64,000 nucleotides of DNA. It comes from Yersinia aldovae ATCC 35236 (lineage in GTDB: Bacteria; Pseudomonadota; Gammaproteobacteria; Enterobacterales; Enterobacteriaceae). The notes beneath the pieces were generated by a model. It did no database searches. It was not told where the DNA came from and saw only the letters and a program-made list of their open reading frames with translations. Every line of letters begins with the position of its first letter. The stretch's first letter is position 1. The stretch spans positions 1-64,000 of the forward strand of contig NZ_ACCB01000015.1 of NCBI RefSeq assembly GCF_000173735.1, given 5' to 3'. Positions 9,951 to 21,542 of this stretch are shown piece by piece. The translations under genes were made by a program, and so were the position numbers.

Positions 9951-10929
9951 CTAAGCAGATCGACGGCTACGGTGGCCTTCACCCAATGGTTGATGCAAAT
10001 AAACATCCAGTAGGTGGCATTGCCAGAGATAAAGCGCTTCAGTAAAACCACAGGCGAATCTCAATGCTGCCCCGGCAATGGTTATCGGCAAGGCGGCATA
10101 GCAAGCTGAGAATAAACTTAATGAATTGAGATGGTCATACTCTTCATCGGTTTCGGCATGTGCTATCAGCGGCATGACAACATCGTCATGCAAAGCATGT
10201 TGAGCCGCCACATGGTGATAAAACTGGCGAGTTTCCTCAACTCGCCGCGCCGTTTTCTCCAGAACGGCCACGCAACTCTTATAGACGAACGGGTGCTGTT
10301 TAGCCGCCATCTGCAAGAACCGACAAATACCCTGGGTGCTGGGTAGGGCAATAAGTTTTCTTCTAATGCTGGCAATTGATGAGCATGTCGAAAACGCGTT
10401 GCGCTGACTTTAAACAAATAGGGATGATCCCATTCCTCTGATAAATGAATTATGCACTTATTAATCAGTAATGGCTCATTGGTGTGGGCTAATACGGTGC
10501 CTAAATGTTGGATAACACTGTGGGTATGGTGATAATTCTCAATTGCCCAAGCGTAAAGAGTATTGAGATTGTTGGGAGAGTCTGGATTATTCATCTTTTG
10601 CCAAAATGGATCAAAATATAAGGTGTCGGTCCAAAGATTCAGTTCTTTATTAATGACTTCAGCGGCCATCCTGGCATCAATGTAATCAGCATCGGGGGGA
10701 AAGGGGTAAAGCATCATATTCTGGTCAAGAAATGCGATAAAATTGTTGCTGAATTCCTCGCAACAACCCGCTTCTTGCAGTGCCCGTTCAGGATCTCTAT
10801 GGGCTGAAAGCTGGGAGGTAAAAAAGTGTTGATATCGGTGTCAAGCAACTCGACAACCTGTAGCCTTGAAGTCAGACGCAACCTGTGTTCCTGAACACGC
10901 TCAATGCTGACTGAGTTTTTCAATAGCAT
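9951..10929 (-). pseudogene. Frameshifted haem-oxygenase-like iron-containing redox enzyme
   Basis: The start ATG at 10929 has a strong AGGAGG Shine-Dalgarno, but the ~326-codon frame is broken twice. Loss of one T in the run at 10820-10825 (T6 where T7 restores INTFFTSQLSAHRDPE) moves it to the second frame. Loss of one A near 10356-10359 (A4 where A5 gives LPALEEKLIALPSTQG) moves it to the third, ending at 9951. The repaired protein is helical with ENYHHTH and LSEEWDHPYLF, which resemble the ExxH metal ligands of haem-oxygenase-like diiron oxidases/oxygenases (TenA/UndA superfamily). The family oxidises small molecules. The substrate is not deducible here. Confidence 0.75.
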
Positions 10930-10967
10930 ACTTTCCTCCTATCCTTGCTCGGTTTATGCGGCCAGGG

Positions 10968-11231
10968 TTACACACCGTGCAACCAATCCATTTTTAGGTG
11001 GGGGAAAGGCAATTGTTTATTGACATAAAAAATGCTTATTCCCCGATAAAATAAATGAAATTGATCCCCCAGCGAGGCCAGGTTAATCAAACTGGTATCT
11101 AGATCCCGTTGTAAACGTGGCCCCAATATATCGGCACAGGCTTTGCCATAACGGCCACTATAGGGGTAACCATAGCGCTGAGTCGCAGGAATACTGGCAA
11201 ATGATATTTCGTTGCTGGCAGCTTCGGCGAC
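10968..11231 (-). pseudogene. C-terminal remnant of an unrecognised gene
   Basis: An 87-codon minus-strand frame with protein-like composition (IPATQRYGYPYSGRYGKA... QRDLDTSLINLASLGD... GISIFYVNKQLPFPHLKMDW) ends at a TAA 38 bases before the broken oxidase gene. It has no start codon in reach and begins just after an in-frame TGA at 11232-11234. Upstream there is only non-coding DNA leading to greB. I read it as the tail of a third gene of the decayed cassette, whose 5' part was deleted. I do not recognise the family. Confidence 0.55.
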
Positions 11232-11234
11232 TCA

Positions 11235-11437
11235 CTTTCTGTTCTAAAACTCACTGGTTAAAAAGTCAACACAACCAGTTTCAAATGAGAGAAACTACAG
11301 CTCCCTTGCGAACAAGGTGTAACGTGAGAGTGGGGGCAACCCATTGGATAATGAGAAAATCAACTTATTGGCAGAAAGTTTCGTTATTGCGTTATATTGC
11401 GTGGTATTAAACCCAACCATATTGATTGGATGAGCGA
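11235..11437. other. greB upstream region
   Basis: About 200 bp of non-coding DNA at the edge of the decayed cassette, presumably holding the greB promoter. Short direct copies of AACCAGT-like sequence occur near 11250-11280 but form no clear structure. Confidence 0.4.
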
Positions 11438-11935
11438 ATGGCTAAAAGCAACTACATTACCCGCGAAGGCTGGCAGGCGCTGGATAGTGAACTGCATTAC
11501 TTGTGGCGGGAAGAGCGCCCAGTGGTGACGCAGGCGGTTTCTGAAGCGGCGGCGATGGGGGATCGTTCGGAAAATGCTGAATATATCTACGGCAAAAAGC
11601 GTCTGCGGGAAATTGATCGCCGGGTGCGGTTTTTAACCAAGCGCCTTGAGGTGCTGAAAATTGTCGATCCGGACCCACGTCAGGAAGGGAAAGTCTTTTT
11701 TGGTGCCTGGGTACGGGTAGAAAATGAATTAGAAGAGCAGCGAACCTTCCGACTGGTGGGGCCGGATGAGTTTGACCCGGCGAAAAAATGGATTTCTATC
11801 GATTCGCCAGTGGCCCGTGCTTTGATCGGTAAACAGGTCGATGATGAGGTTACCGTCCAGACGCCAAATGGCGAAGTCACCTACTGGATTTTAGCGATTC
11901 GCTACCGCCCATTTGATGAAAGTGTTGATAATTAA
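11438..11935 (+). CDS. greB: Transcript cleavage factor GreB
   Basis: A 165-residue Gre factor. It has an N-terminal coiled coil (REGWQALDSELHYLWREERP ... GDRSENAEYIYGKKRLREIDRR, the acidic tip included) and a C-terminal FKBP-like domain (EGKVFFGAWVRVEN ... ISIDSPVARALIGK). GreB inserts its coiled coil into the secondary channel of stalled RNA polymerase and triggers cleavage of backtracked RNA. I chose the ATG at 11438 over the TTG at 11426 because it matches the GreB start (MxKxxxITREGW). It stands directly before ompR on the same strand, as in E. coli. Confidence 0.94.
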   Translation: MAKSNYITREGWQALDSELHYLWREERPVVTQAVSEAAAMGDRSENAEYIYGKKRLREIDRRVRFLTKRLEVLKIVDPDPRQEGKVFFGAWVRVENELEEQRTFRLVGPDEFDPAKKWISIDSPVARALIGKQVDDEVTVQTPNGEVTYWILAIRYRPFDESVDN

Positions 11936-12055
11936 GCCCGACAATAAGCTTTGTAACAATTTCGACTAGAATGTATACCATTAATTGTTGTCTGTTAGAG
12001 TAAGTTTTTCTAACAATGTGCAGATTCGGGCAATACGGCCTTTGGGAGTAATAAA

Positions 12056-14124
<2,069 letters not shown>

Positions 14125-14201
14125 TTAGATTTGGTTATTAATTGTTCAGCGATCTGATTCGGTTGTTAAAGCAACGGCGTTTACTTAGCCTCCTATGAAC
14201 C

Positions 14202-14542
14202 AACCGCCAAAGGGGTTACAAGCGCGTAACCCCCTTGGGACCCCTCCGCGTGACGCCTAAATCCGCCATCCATGGTGGATTTCCCTGGCTACATTCTTCA
14301 CTCGGCAGCTCAAATGTGCTTTTAACATCAAAACCTAAAACCATGGTTTTGATTTTGATGTTGAGCGCAATCAGGAATATTGCCGACAAGGAGTGAGGGT
14401 AGAGCGAGCGGGCATGGACGCCCGCGAAAAGTGCGCTGGGCAGGGATGCCCATCGCGCTGGTTCGTCAGCCCGAAAGGCGCAGGTGGGGCAATATTTCGC
14501 GCAAGCGCTGGATTCCACAAGGGTGCGCACCCTTTGGCGGTT
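14202..14542. repeat. 341-bp non-coding element with 13-bp terminal inverted repeats and nested palindromes
   Basis: The ends are AACCGCCAAAGGG (14202-14214) and its exact inverse CCCTTTGGCGGTT (14530-14542). Inside are consecutive hairpins: GGGGTTAC/GTAACCCC (14212-14233), AAATCCGCCAT/ATGGTGGATTT (14259-14282), a long AT-rich stem at 14324-14362, GCGGGC/GCCCGC (14408-14425), and TGGGCA/TGCCCA (14437-14452). No convincing gene is present. It looks like a MITE-like or multi-hairpin repeat inserted between envZ and pckA. The family name is unknown to me. Confidence 0.65.
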
Positions 14543-14665
14543 GAAGCTACGGAGATAAGCGAATCACTAAACTCATGACAACCGAACCGGGTCACAGAAC
14601 AAGCAACAACTGAATTTGATCTCTCAATTACCAAACCAGATTTAATCCATTTCTGATTTGTGAAA

Positions 14666-14696
14666 AACAAAAAGGGACACCAATGTGCCCCTTTTA
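14666..14696 (-). terminator. pckA rho-independent terminator
   Basis: On the minus strand AAAGGGGCAC and GTGTCCCTTT form a ~10-bp stem (one G-T pair) with a 4-base loop, followed by a T-rich tract, 25 bases after the pckA stop. Confidence 0.8.
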
Positions 14697-14720
14697 TGTA
14701 CTTACAAAACCAAATCTAAA

Positions 14721-16340
14721 TCAGATCTTTGGCCCTGCGCTAACCAATGCCGCCCCTGCTGGGGTATCGGTATACTTATCGAAGTTGGTGGTGAAACGCT
14801 TCGCCAAGTCTTCGGCCTTCTCTTGCCACTGCGCGACATCCGCGTAGGTATCACGCGGGTCAAGGATGGCGGGATCTACCCCCGGTAATGCCATTGGCAC
14901 CGCCAGATCAAAGATTGGCAGAGTGAAGGTTTCAGCTTTATCAATTTCACCATTCAGAATGGCGTCAATGATAGCGCGGGTATCTTTGATGGAAATACGT
15001 TTGCCAGTACCATTCCAGCCAGTGTTGACCAGATAGGCTTGCGCACCCACCGCTTGCATACGTTTCACCAGCACTTCTGCATATTGTGTTGGATGCAGCG
15101 ACAGGAAAGCCGCACCAAAACAGGCTGAGAAGGTCGGTGTTGGCTCAGTTACACCGCGCTCAGTACCGGCCAGTTTAGCGGTGAAGCCAGACAGGAAGTG
15201 ATACTGGGTCTGGTTAGCCGTTAAGCGTGATACCGGTGGCAATACACCAAAGGCATCGGCGGTTAGGAAAATAACCTTGGTGGCATGGCCTGCTTTAGAC
15301 ACCGGTTTAACGATATTTTCGATGTGGTAAATCGGGTAAGAAACACGGGTATTTTCAGTTTTAGAACCGTCGTTGAAATCAACGGTGCCATCAGCCAGCA
15401 CGACCACGTTTTCCAGCAAGGCATCACGTTTAATCGCATGGAAAATATCGGGTTCTGCTTCTTCGGATAACTTGATGGTTTTGGCGTAACAGCCGCCTTC
15501 AAAGTTAAACACGCCGTCATCATCCCAGCCGTGTTCATCATCGCCGATCAACTTGCGTTTCGGGTCAGTAGACAGCGTGGTTTTACCGGTACCGGACAAG
15601 CCGAAGAAGATGGCCACATCGCCTTTTTCGCCGACGTTCGCCGAGCAATGCATGGACGCAATGCCTTTCAGTGGCAGCAGGTAGTTCATCATTGAGAACA
15701 TACCTTTTTTCATCTCGCCGCCATACCATGTGCCGCCAATTAGCTGCATACGCTCTGTCAGGTTGAATGCGACAAAGTTTTCTGAATTTAGACCTTGCTC
15801 TTTCCAGTCCGGATTGGTGCATTTAGCGCCGTTCATCACGATAAAATCAGGTTCGAAACGAGCCAGCTCTTCATCGGTTGGGCGAATAAACATGTTTTTG
15901 ACGAAATGCGCCTGCCAGGCCACTTCGGTAACAAAACGAACTTGCAAACGGGTATCGGCGTTTGCGCCGCAGAAGGTATCAACAACAAACAGACGCTTAC
16001 CGGACAGTTGCTCAGTTACCAACCCTTTCAGGTGGCTCCAGGTCTCTTGGCTCAGCGGTTTGTTATCATTCTTACCTTTGCCCTGATCCGCCCACCACAC
16101 GGTATCTTGCGTGATAGCATCGCGGACGATGTATTTGTCTTTCGGTGAGCGGCCGGTAAAGATACCGGTATCGACCGCTATTGCTCCCGTGGTGGTGAGG
16201 GTTCCGCGTTCGTATCCTTTCAGCGTGGGTTTTGTCTCCTCTTGGAACAGTAAATCATAGCTTGGGTTGTAAACAATCTCGCTGACGTTATGGATGCCAT
16301 AGGCGGCGAGCTCCTGCGGGGTAATTCCTTTAACACTCAT
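14721..16340 (-). CDS. pckA: Phosphoenolpyruvate carboxykinase (ATP)
   Basis: A 539-residue ATP-dependent PEPCK, the cytosolic enzyme that converts oxaloacetate plus ATP to phosphoenolpyruvate and CO2 in gluconeogenesis. Visible are the kinase-1a P loop [14 protein letters not shown] (residues ~249-262), the kinase-2 region with [11 protein letters not shown] (metal-binding Asp), and the oxaloacetate-binding Arg in [13 protein letters not shown]. Length matches the enterobacterial enzyme (540). It is monocistronic with a good terminator and faces envZ tail-to-tail, separated by the inverted-repeat element. Confidence 0.97.
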   Translation of the reverse strand: MSVKGITPQELAAYGIHNVSEIVYNPSYDLLFQEETKPTLKGYERGTLTTTGAIAVDTGIFTGRSPKDKYIVRDAITQDTVWWADQGKGKNDNKPLSQETWSHLKGLVTEQLSGKRLFVVDTFCGANADTRLQVRFVTEVAWQAHFVKNMFIRPTDEELARFEPDFIVMNGAKCTNPDWKEQGLNSENFVAFNLTERMQLIGGTWYGGEMKKGMFSMMNYLLPLKGIASMHCSANVGEKGDVAIFFGLSGTGKTTLSTDPKRKLIGDDEHGWDDDGVFNFEGGCYAKTIKLSEEAEPDIFHAIKRDALLENVVVLADGTVDFNDGSKTENTRVSYPIYHIENIVKPVSKAGHATKVIFLTADAFGVLPPVSRLTANQTQYHFLSGFTAKLAGTERGVTEPTPTFSACFGAAFLSLHPTQYAEVLVKRMQAVGAQAYLVNTGWNGTGKRISIKDTRAIIDAILNGEIDKAETFTLPIFDLAVPMALPGVDPAILDPRDTYADVAQWQEKAEDLAKRFTTNFDKYTDTPAGAALVSAGPKI

Positions 16341-16539
16341 GTCATAACTCCTGGATCGTCAATTTTCTACCGCGATTGTAAATCCTCATCCCTGATTAAC
16401 AGCGATAGCTATCAAAGATTTAAACATATGGCCTATTTTTCGCTGGGTTATGAGAGATAGGACACGGATTATCGCAAGTGTGAAACGCCAGAAGAGATGG
16501 CTGGGCACGAGTCAGCACCCAGCCATTGCATTAAGGGAA

Positions 16540-17421
16540 TTAATGAATCTGTTCGGAAGAAGAACTATTACCACTTTTTAGTGAGGCGATATCGACAGCA
16601 TCAAACAGGTAATGATTGCCGCAATACTCACAATGCATGTCAATGTTGCCATCCTGCTCTAGCATTTCATTAACATCATCTTCGGACAGCGTGACTAATG
16701 CATCAGCACAACGCTCACGAGAACAGGTGCAGCGGAAACTGACATTTTGCGGCTCATATAGCGTCACTTCTTCCTGATGGTATAAACGATACAGCACTTC
16801 ATTGGCTGGCAGCGTAAATAACTCTTCAGCTTTGATGGTGGCAGTTAATTGAGCTAAATGATCAAACTCATCTTCATTACGCTCTTGAGCGGGCAAGACT
16901 TGCAGTAACATGCCCCCCGCCGCTGCTTTGCCCTCTGTGTTGCCGGTGCGGATAAATAGGCGTGTTGGCAATTGTTCAGATTGCATGAAATAGCTTTCCA
17001 GGCAAGCGGCGATAGTGTCACCTTCCAGCGCCACCACTCCCTGATAGCGTTCTCCCCTGGCCGGGGTGATGGTTATCACCAGACAACCGTTGCCGACCAT
17101 CTCTTTGAGCGTGCTTTCATCGCTGATTTCGCCTTTAAAACGTGCGACACCGCGCATTTCCTGCCGGTTGTTGCCGTTAATTACTGCCAGTGTCAGCGGA
17201 CCATCTCCTCCCTGCAATTGCACGGTGATATCCCCCTCAAATTTGAGGGTGGCGGTCAACAGGCTGGTCGCCACCAACATTTCGCCTAACAGTTTTTGTA
17301 CTGCGGGTGGGTAATCATGGTTGGCTAAGACCTGTTGGTAGGTTTCATTGACTGAAACCAGTTCACCGCGTACCGCATGGTTGGCAAACAGGTAGCGATG
17401 TAATTGGTCATGATTGGACAT
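16540..17421 (-). CDS. hslO: Redox-regulated chaperone Hsp33
   Basis: A 293-residue cytosolic holdase chaperone activated by oxidants. The substrate-binding N-terminal domain is followed by the redox switch: CxC ([10 protein letters not shown]) and CxxC ([10 protein letters not shown]) zinc ligands near residues 230-270. All four cysteines are present. It follows hslR with a 32-bp gap and is probably co-transcribed with hslR as in E. coli. Confidence 0.96.
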   Translation of the reverse strand: MSNHDQLHRYLFANHAVRGELVSVNETYQQVLANHDYPPAVQKLLGEMLVATSLLTATLKFEGDITVQLQGGDGPLTLAVINGNNRQEMRGVARFKGEISDESTLKEMVGNGCLVITITPARGERYQGVVALEGDTIAACLESYFMQSEQLPTRLFIRTGNTEGKAAAGGMLLQVLPAQERNEDEFDHLAQLTATIKAEELFTLPANEVLYRLYHQEEVTLYEPQNVSFRCTCSRERCADALVTLSEDDVNEMLEQDGNIDMHCEYCGNHYLFDAVDIASLKSGNSSSSEQIH

Positions 17422-17453
17422 AGGTTTCTCTCTTTCTGGCCGCCATTTACTGT

Positions 17454-17861
17454 TTACTCAGGCTCGCCTTGTTTAAATTTGATCAGGTCGCGGCGTTCTT
17501 TTTTATCCGGCCGCCGATCCGGATGTGGCATCGTCAGGGCGTTGAGTTTACGTGCCTGTGCCACTTTCTCGCGGTTAGTAATACTGGCATCGGTTTCTTC
17601 ATACATCGCCTGTGCTTCAGTGGCTCCTCGGCGCTGACCCTGTAATGCCAACACCTTCACGGTGCGCTCATCATTGCCTTGACGCAGGCGAATTTCAGCA
17701 TTGAGTTCAACCAGTTTGCTCGGTTTACCGCGCTGGCCGTTGTAATGGACTTTACCGCCATCCACCATTTCCCGGGCGATTGCTCTGGTTTTATAAAACC
17801 GCGCCGCCCACAGCCATTTATCCAGCCGTATCGATTCATCAGAGGCTGCTTTGTTCTTCAT
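17454..17861 (-). CDS. hslR: Heat-shock protein 15, ribosome-recycling S4 protein HslR
   Basis: A 135-residue S4-domain RNA-binding protein ([38 protein letters not shown]) with a basic C-terminal tail. Hsp15 binds stalled 50S subunits that carry a peptidyl-tRNA and helps recycle them. It lies between yrfG and hslO on one strand and is probably part of the same heat-shock operon. Length and start match the family. Confidence 0.95.
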   Translation of the reverse strand: MKNKAASDESIRLDKWLWAARFYKTRAIAREMVDGGKVHYNGQRGKPSKLVELNAEIRLRQGNDERTVKVLALQGQRRGATEAQAMYEETDASITNREKVAQARKLNALTMPHPDRRPDKKERRDLIKFKQGEPE

Positions 17862-17899
17862 GAATACTCCTGCTATTCTACTGATTTACCCATGTCATT

Positions 17900-18580
17900 T
17901 TACTCACAACGTAATTGCAGAGCGGGTAACAGCTTGCGGTAGTCATTGATTGCAGGATGGTTGCGAAACGCTTTATCAGCACAGCTGGAGTCCGGGTTTT
18001 CTATGCCCAGACAATAGCGGATACCAAAAGTATGCGCAGCATCCAGAATGGTTTCACTGTCGTCAACAAATAAGGTTCTGGCCGGATTGAATCCGGTGTG
18101 CTGCGCAACAGCTTGCCACAGCCGTTGATCTTCCTTCGGATAACCAAATGTGTGGGTAGAAAGTAATAAATCAAGGTGTTGATCAAGTGCCGTGTGCTCA
18201 ACTTTTACCGCAAGACTGTGTGGATGGGCGTTAGTGAGCAAAATTGTTTTTACCCCACGTTCACGTAAGCCGGCTAAAAAAGGCGCGGTATCCTGACGCA
18301 GGCGCACTCGGCTGCCCGCATCAGTCGTCATGGCGTAAATATCCAAATCAAGGCGTTCGCTCCAATAATCGAAGCAATACCAATTTAATGTGTGCTGCAC
18401 CGCCAGATATTCATCATGGATAATTTTGTGTGCTTGCTCCAGCGGGATGCCCCGATGCTCACTGAGTGCCATCGGTACCTGCTTGAGCCAGAAGTGGCTG
18501 TCGAACTCCAAATCCAGCAAAGTGCCATCCATGTCCAGCAGCACGGTATCAATTTCTTGCCAATTGAGATCTGGCGGCAT
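17900..18580 (-). CDS. yrfG: HAD-like GMP/IMP nucleotidase YrfG
   Basis: A 226-residue haloacid-dehalogenase hydrolase. Motif I is LLDMDGTLLDLEFD (nucleophile and acid/base Asp), motif II LLTNAHPHS, and motif IV FVDDSETILDAA. The E. coli homologue dephosphorylates GMP and IMP. It is upstream of hslR by 38 bp and downstream of igaA by 135 bp on the same strand, the conserved igaA-yrfG-hslR-hslO block. Confidence 0.93.
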   Translation of the reverse strand: MPPDLNWQEIDTVLLDMDGTLLDLEFDSHFWLKQVPMALSEHRGIPLEQAHKIIHDEYLAVQHTLNWYCFDYWSERLDLDIYAMTTDAGSRVRLRQDTAPFLAGLRERGVKTILLTNAHPHSLAVKVEHTALDQHLDLLLSTHTFGYPKEDQRLWQAVAQHTGFNPARTLFVDDSETILDAAHTFGIRYCLGIENPDSSCADKAFRNHPAINDYRKLLPALQLRCE

Positions 18581-18715
18581 AGCGACTCCACATAGTTATC
18601 CAGGCGACAAATGAACCGACGTTTTTGATAAAAACGCAAGTGTAATGTTAGCCTAGCATAGCAAAGTTACCCTGCGCACACCCGTGGACATCGCAAGTAG
18701 GAACATGAAAAGCAG

Positions 18716-20854
18716 CTAACGCAGACGCGGTGATGGGGTGAGGTTGTGATTAAAGCAATCGTCATAATAGTGCTGAATATCATCCATCCGGCTGCGGTTC
18801 TTCAATACCCGCATAATCAATAAGGTGGCATTGACCAGTAAACAGACGACCAATGCCAGCAGCAACAGGCTGGTGCCGAGATAGCGGCCCAATGTGACAA
18901 TATCCGGCTCACTGTGCAGCGCAATGTGCCGTGTACCATTGGCATCGACAGTTATATTGGTGATGATACCTTCAGCTTTAAACGGCGTATTGAGCAGCAA
19001 ACCGGAAAGCCGTTGCAGCTCGCGCCACTGTTCCAGTGCGCTGTAATCGAACAGCGGCACTGACGGGGCAGGGTGATTGACCAACTGCTTGCCTTCATCA
19101 CTGGTTATCAGAAAGCCTCCGGGCGGCGGGCTGTTCAGTGCTTCGGTTGCCAAATGGGTTTCGCGATAAACAAACGAGGATGTTGCCGTATTCACCAGAT
19201 TTTCCAAAGCATCAGCACTGACCGGACGTAACAGTACATTCATGCCTTTCAAAGCCCCGGATTGCGCCCGCTTGACCAACCCCGGCCAGTTTCTGGCATT
19301 CCCCAAATTCACCAACGCATTCTTCAGGCGAATACAGTCGGCATCGTTACTACATAACGTTTGCGTTTTCAGAACGATATCGGCGAAGTTATCCAGCAGA
19401 ATCATGCCAGATTTCTCGATGGCCGTTGCCAGTTGTGGGTTGACGCTGGCATCGGTGCCTTGGGGATGCAACTGATGGTTAACCGAGGCGACCAGTGCTG
19501 CCGCTTTTTCAATGGTGTCAGATTCTGGTTGCGGCAGTGGTTCAGCGTTATTCCAGTAAATACCGGAGCAATCAAAAGGGGTAAAAACGAAGTTACGTGA
19601 ATTTTGGCTATTTGGCGGCACATAACACATCCCATTACCTTGTGCTTTCAGCATATCACCAATACGTAATGGCATCTTTTCAAGGGCTTCAACGCTGGTA
19701 ACCTGCTGACTCTGTGCGCCTTGCAACCAGGCAACACTCAGTTTGAGTGGTAATCCCAGCGGCACATAAATTAGCAATAACACCAATACCAATAGTGAGC
19801 CGGCCACGAGTGTGAGGTTTTTCCCCCAGCGCTGTAACGGAAAATGTTTCATTTCATCATGCAGCGATAAAAAAGCCCCCTGACGGACAACCTGACGATT
19901 GAGGTAGATATCAATATGGGTTTTTTTACCCAGGTCCTGGGCGAAATACGGCCCCCAATGAGCGGGATAAATCAGATCGACAATGCCAAGGGAGATATTA
20001 TTCATCTGCGCCTGATTCGATTCACCGAACAGCCCCCAGCGCTTTGGTGTACCCCTTAGACAATGGACTTCACGTAAATCTTTATCCGCCAACGGGCGGA
20101 GCATATTCCAACATGCCCAGCCAGTTAAGGTCGCGGCTACGATAACCAGCCAAAGCATAGTTACCGCCGGGCCGGTGAGTGCCAAAAACAGTAATAACAA
20201 TGCGACACAGATAACCAGCGCTTCTTTGAGGCCATTGGGACCATGCAGGGCATACTCTTCTGCGGTTTCTTTGCGGATATTGAGTAGTTCAATGTGTTCA
20301 CTATCTTTTTTGCGGATTGATGCATTTTGCACCGCAGAGGGTAGAAGTGGTTGATAGCTATTTTCTGGCTGATGATTTTTAAGGGTATGCCCATTAAGAG
20401 AAATCACCAACGGGATGGTCTGAGTCTGGATAAGCTCTACATCGTTATCCTGAGTGATATATTGTTCCCATGAAGGGGGCAAATGAACTTCAATTGAATC
20501 AAGATAATAACGCCATTCATTGGGTTCATCGCTGGCGACGCCATAGCGGGTAATCGCGCGGGTCACCGAATAGACATTGTCACTTTGTGGAGTGAGTACC
20601 AACTTTCCTGATGAAATGTTGTCGTTAGTCAGTGTTCGTGAATCAAACGTTGGTTGTGATTTGAAACCGACTTTTTCTTGCTGATTGAGCAAGTAATTTT
20701 CAATATTAACGCGTTCTTCAGGGGTAAGTTTGCGGCAGGTGGGCTTGACGAACGGCATTGTTACCGTTGCGAGTGAAAGGTGGCGGAATCGGAACCACCA
20801 CCACAAGCCGACCACAATCATGCTGGTCAGCAGTAAGGCCAATATTAAGACCAT
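18716..20854 (-). CDS. igaA: IgaA/UmoB-family inner-membrane repressor of the Rcs phosphorelay
   Basis: A 712-residue polytopic protein with an N-terminal membrane helix (MVLILALLLTSMIVVGLWWWF). Two cytoplasmic segments are separated by helix pairs near residues 210-250 and 350-370. A large periplasmic domain with several cysteines (~380-650: CYVPPNS, FDCSG, LCSNDADCIR) precedes a last helix (LLLLALVVCLLVNATLLIM). IgaA holds the Rcs system off by contacting RcsD and reports envelope damage via RcsF. The gene is full length and intact. It is monocistronic upstream of yrfG. Confidence 0.94.
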   Translation of the reverse strand: MVLILALLLTSMIVVGLWWWFRFRHLSLATVTMPFVKPTCRKLTPEERVNIENYLLNQQEKVGFKSQPTFDSRTLTNDNISSGKLVLTPQSDNVYSVTRAITRYGVASDEPNEWRYYLDSIEVHLPPSWEQYITQDNDVELIQTQTIPLVISLNGHTLKNHQPENSYQPLLPSAVQNASIRKKDSEHIELLNIRKETAEEYALHGPNGLKEALVICVALLLLFLALTGPAVTMLWLVIVAATLTGWACWNMLRPLADKDLREVHCLRGTPKRWGLFGESNQAQMNNISLGIVDLIYPAHWGPYFAQDLGKKTHIDIYLNRQVVRQGAFLSLHDEMKHFPLQRWGKNLTLVAGSLLVLVLLLIYVPLGLPLKLSVAWLQGAQSQQVTSVEALEKMPLRIGDMLKAQGNGMCYVPPNSQNSRNFVFTPFDCSGIYWNNAEPLPQPESDTIEKAAALVASVNHQLHPQGTDASVNPQLATAIEKSGMILLDNFADIVLKTQTLCSNDADCIRLKNALVNLGNARNWPGLVKRAQSGALKGMNVLLRPVSADALENLVNTATSSFVYRETHLATEALNSPPPGGFLITSDEGKQLVNHPAPSVPLFDYSALEQWRELQRLSGLLLNTPFKAEGIITNITVDANGTRHIALHSEPDIVTLGRYLGTSLLLLALVVCLLVNATLLIMRVLKNRSRMDDIQHYYDDCFNHNLTPSPRLR

Positions 20855-20954
20855 TGTACTCTTCCTTTCCCCATTCCCTCGCCCCTGACTGACATCAACA
20901 CTATGAAAAAATACATATTATGCATAAATACAGTGCAGAGGCATTTATACCCTT

Positions 20955-21125
20955 TGTACCTGAAGCCACAGGATTGTGAGCTATGCTTACTCACCCGAAT
21001 TACTTGACTTATATAAGCTTATCGAGATTATGAGCCTCTCCCTGCGGGTGAGTGCAAACGCCGTTCAAAATGGTTTACAACCCATTCGCCGTTTATTTGC
21101 AACTCCAAGTTCTTTGGTTATAACA
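20955..21125. repeat. ERIC-type repeat with internal insert
   Basis: The core TTACTCACCCGAATTACTTGACTTATATAAGCTTATCG is cited here by position (20988-21025) and matches the ERIC central palindrome. The right end (TTTGCAACTCCAAGTTCTTTGG) is preceded by about 70 extra bases. In inverted orientation these resemble the insert seen in the copies at 55.5 and 58.7 kb. It lies between igaA and nudE. Confidence 0.7.
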
Positions 21126-21542
21126 GGGTTATTTCAGTGAGCTAGCTTTAGACGCGCTATTATTCATCAAATAACCTAATACAAGTGCTCTTAAACTGCT
21201 CGTAGACTAATAAGGATAGCAAGGCTAAAACAGCGGTAATATCAGCATAATCCTATTTTCAAACACAATTTTTAACATGTACCTGACTGGAGGTGGTTAA
21301 AAAACAACCAGTTTAATCTTGGTTAAACTCACCGTCATGTTAAAAACAGACAAATTATATCTAACTGGCATTGCGATAAAGGTTCTCATTAACGCACAAT
21401 GTGATCAAGTTCTAATAAAACGCTGCATAAAATGTCAGGATTTTCGTTATGAACAAAAAATGGTCTACCGCGTTGTCATAAGAAGGTCTGTGTTATCAGG
21501 ATGGGGGTCAGATGGGCGGTGATATTTTAATTTGGGGCTATC
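21126..21542. other. Intergenic region upstream of nudE
   Basis: About 400 bp between the ERIC element and nudE with no supported gene. A 67-codon frame at 21319-21522 has no family resemblance and no good Shine-Dalgarno. A short inverted repeat (AACCAGTTTAATCTTGGTT) occurs near 21305-21325. It presumably holds the nudE promoter. Confidence 0.4.

Noticed and set aside
14393-14578. 61-codon frame in the inverted-repeat element
   Set aside because: It follows the palindromes rather than protein-like composition, runs past the element end, and has no Shine-Dalgarno; the hairpins explain the sequence better.
21319-21522. 67-codon frame upstream of nudE
   Set aside because: No recognisable domain, no clear ribosome-binding site, atypical composition; probably chance.
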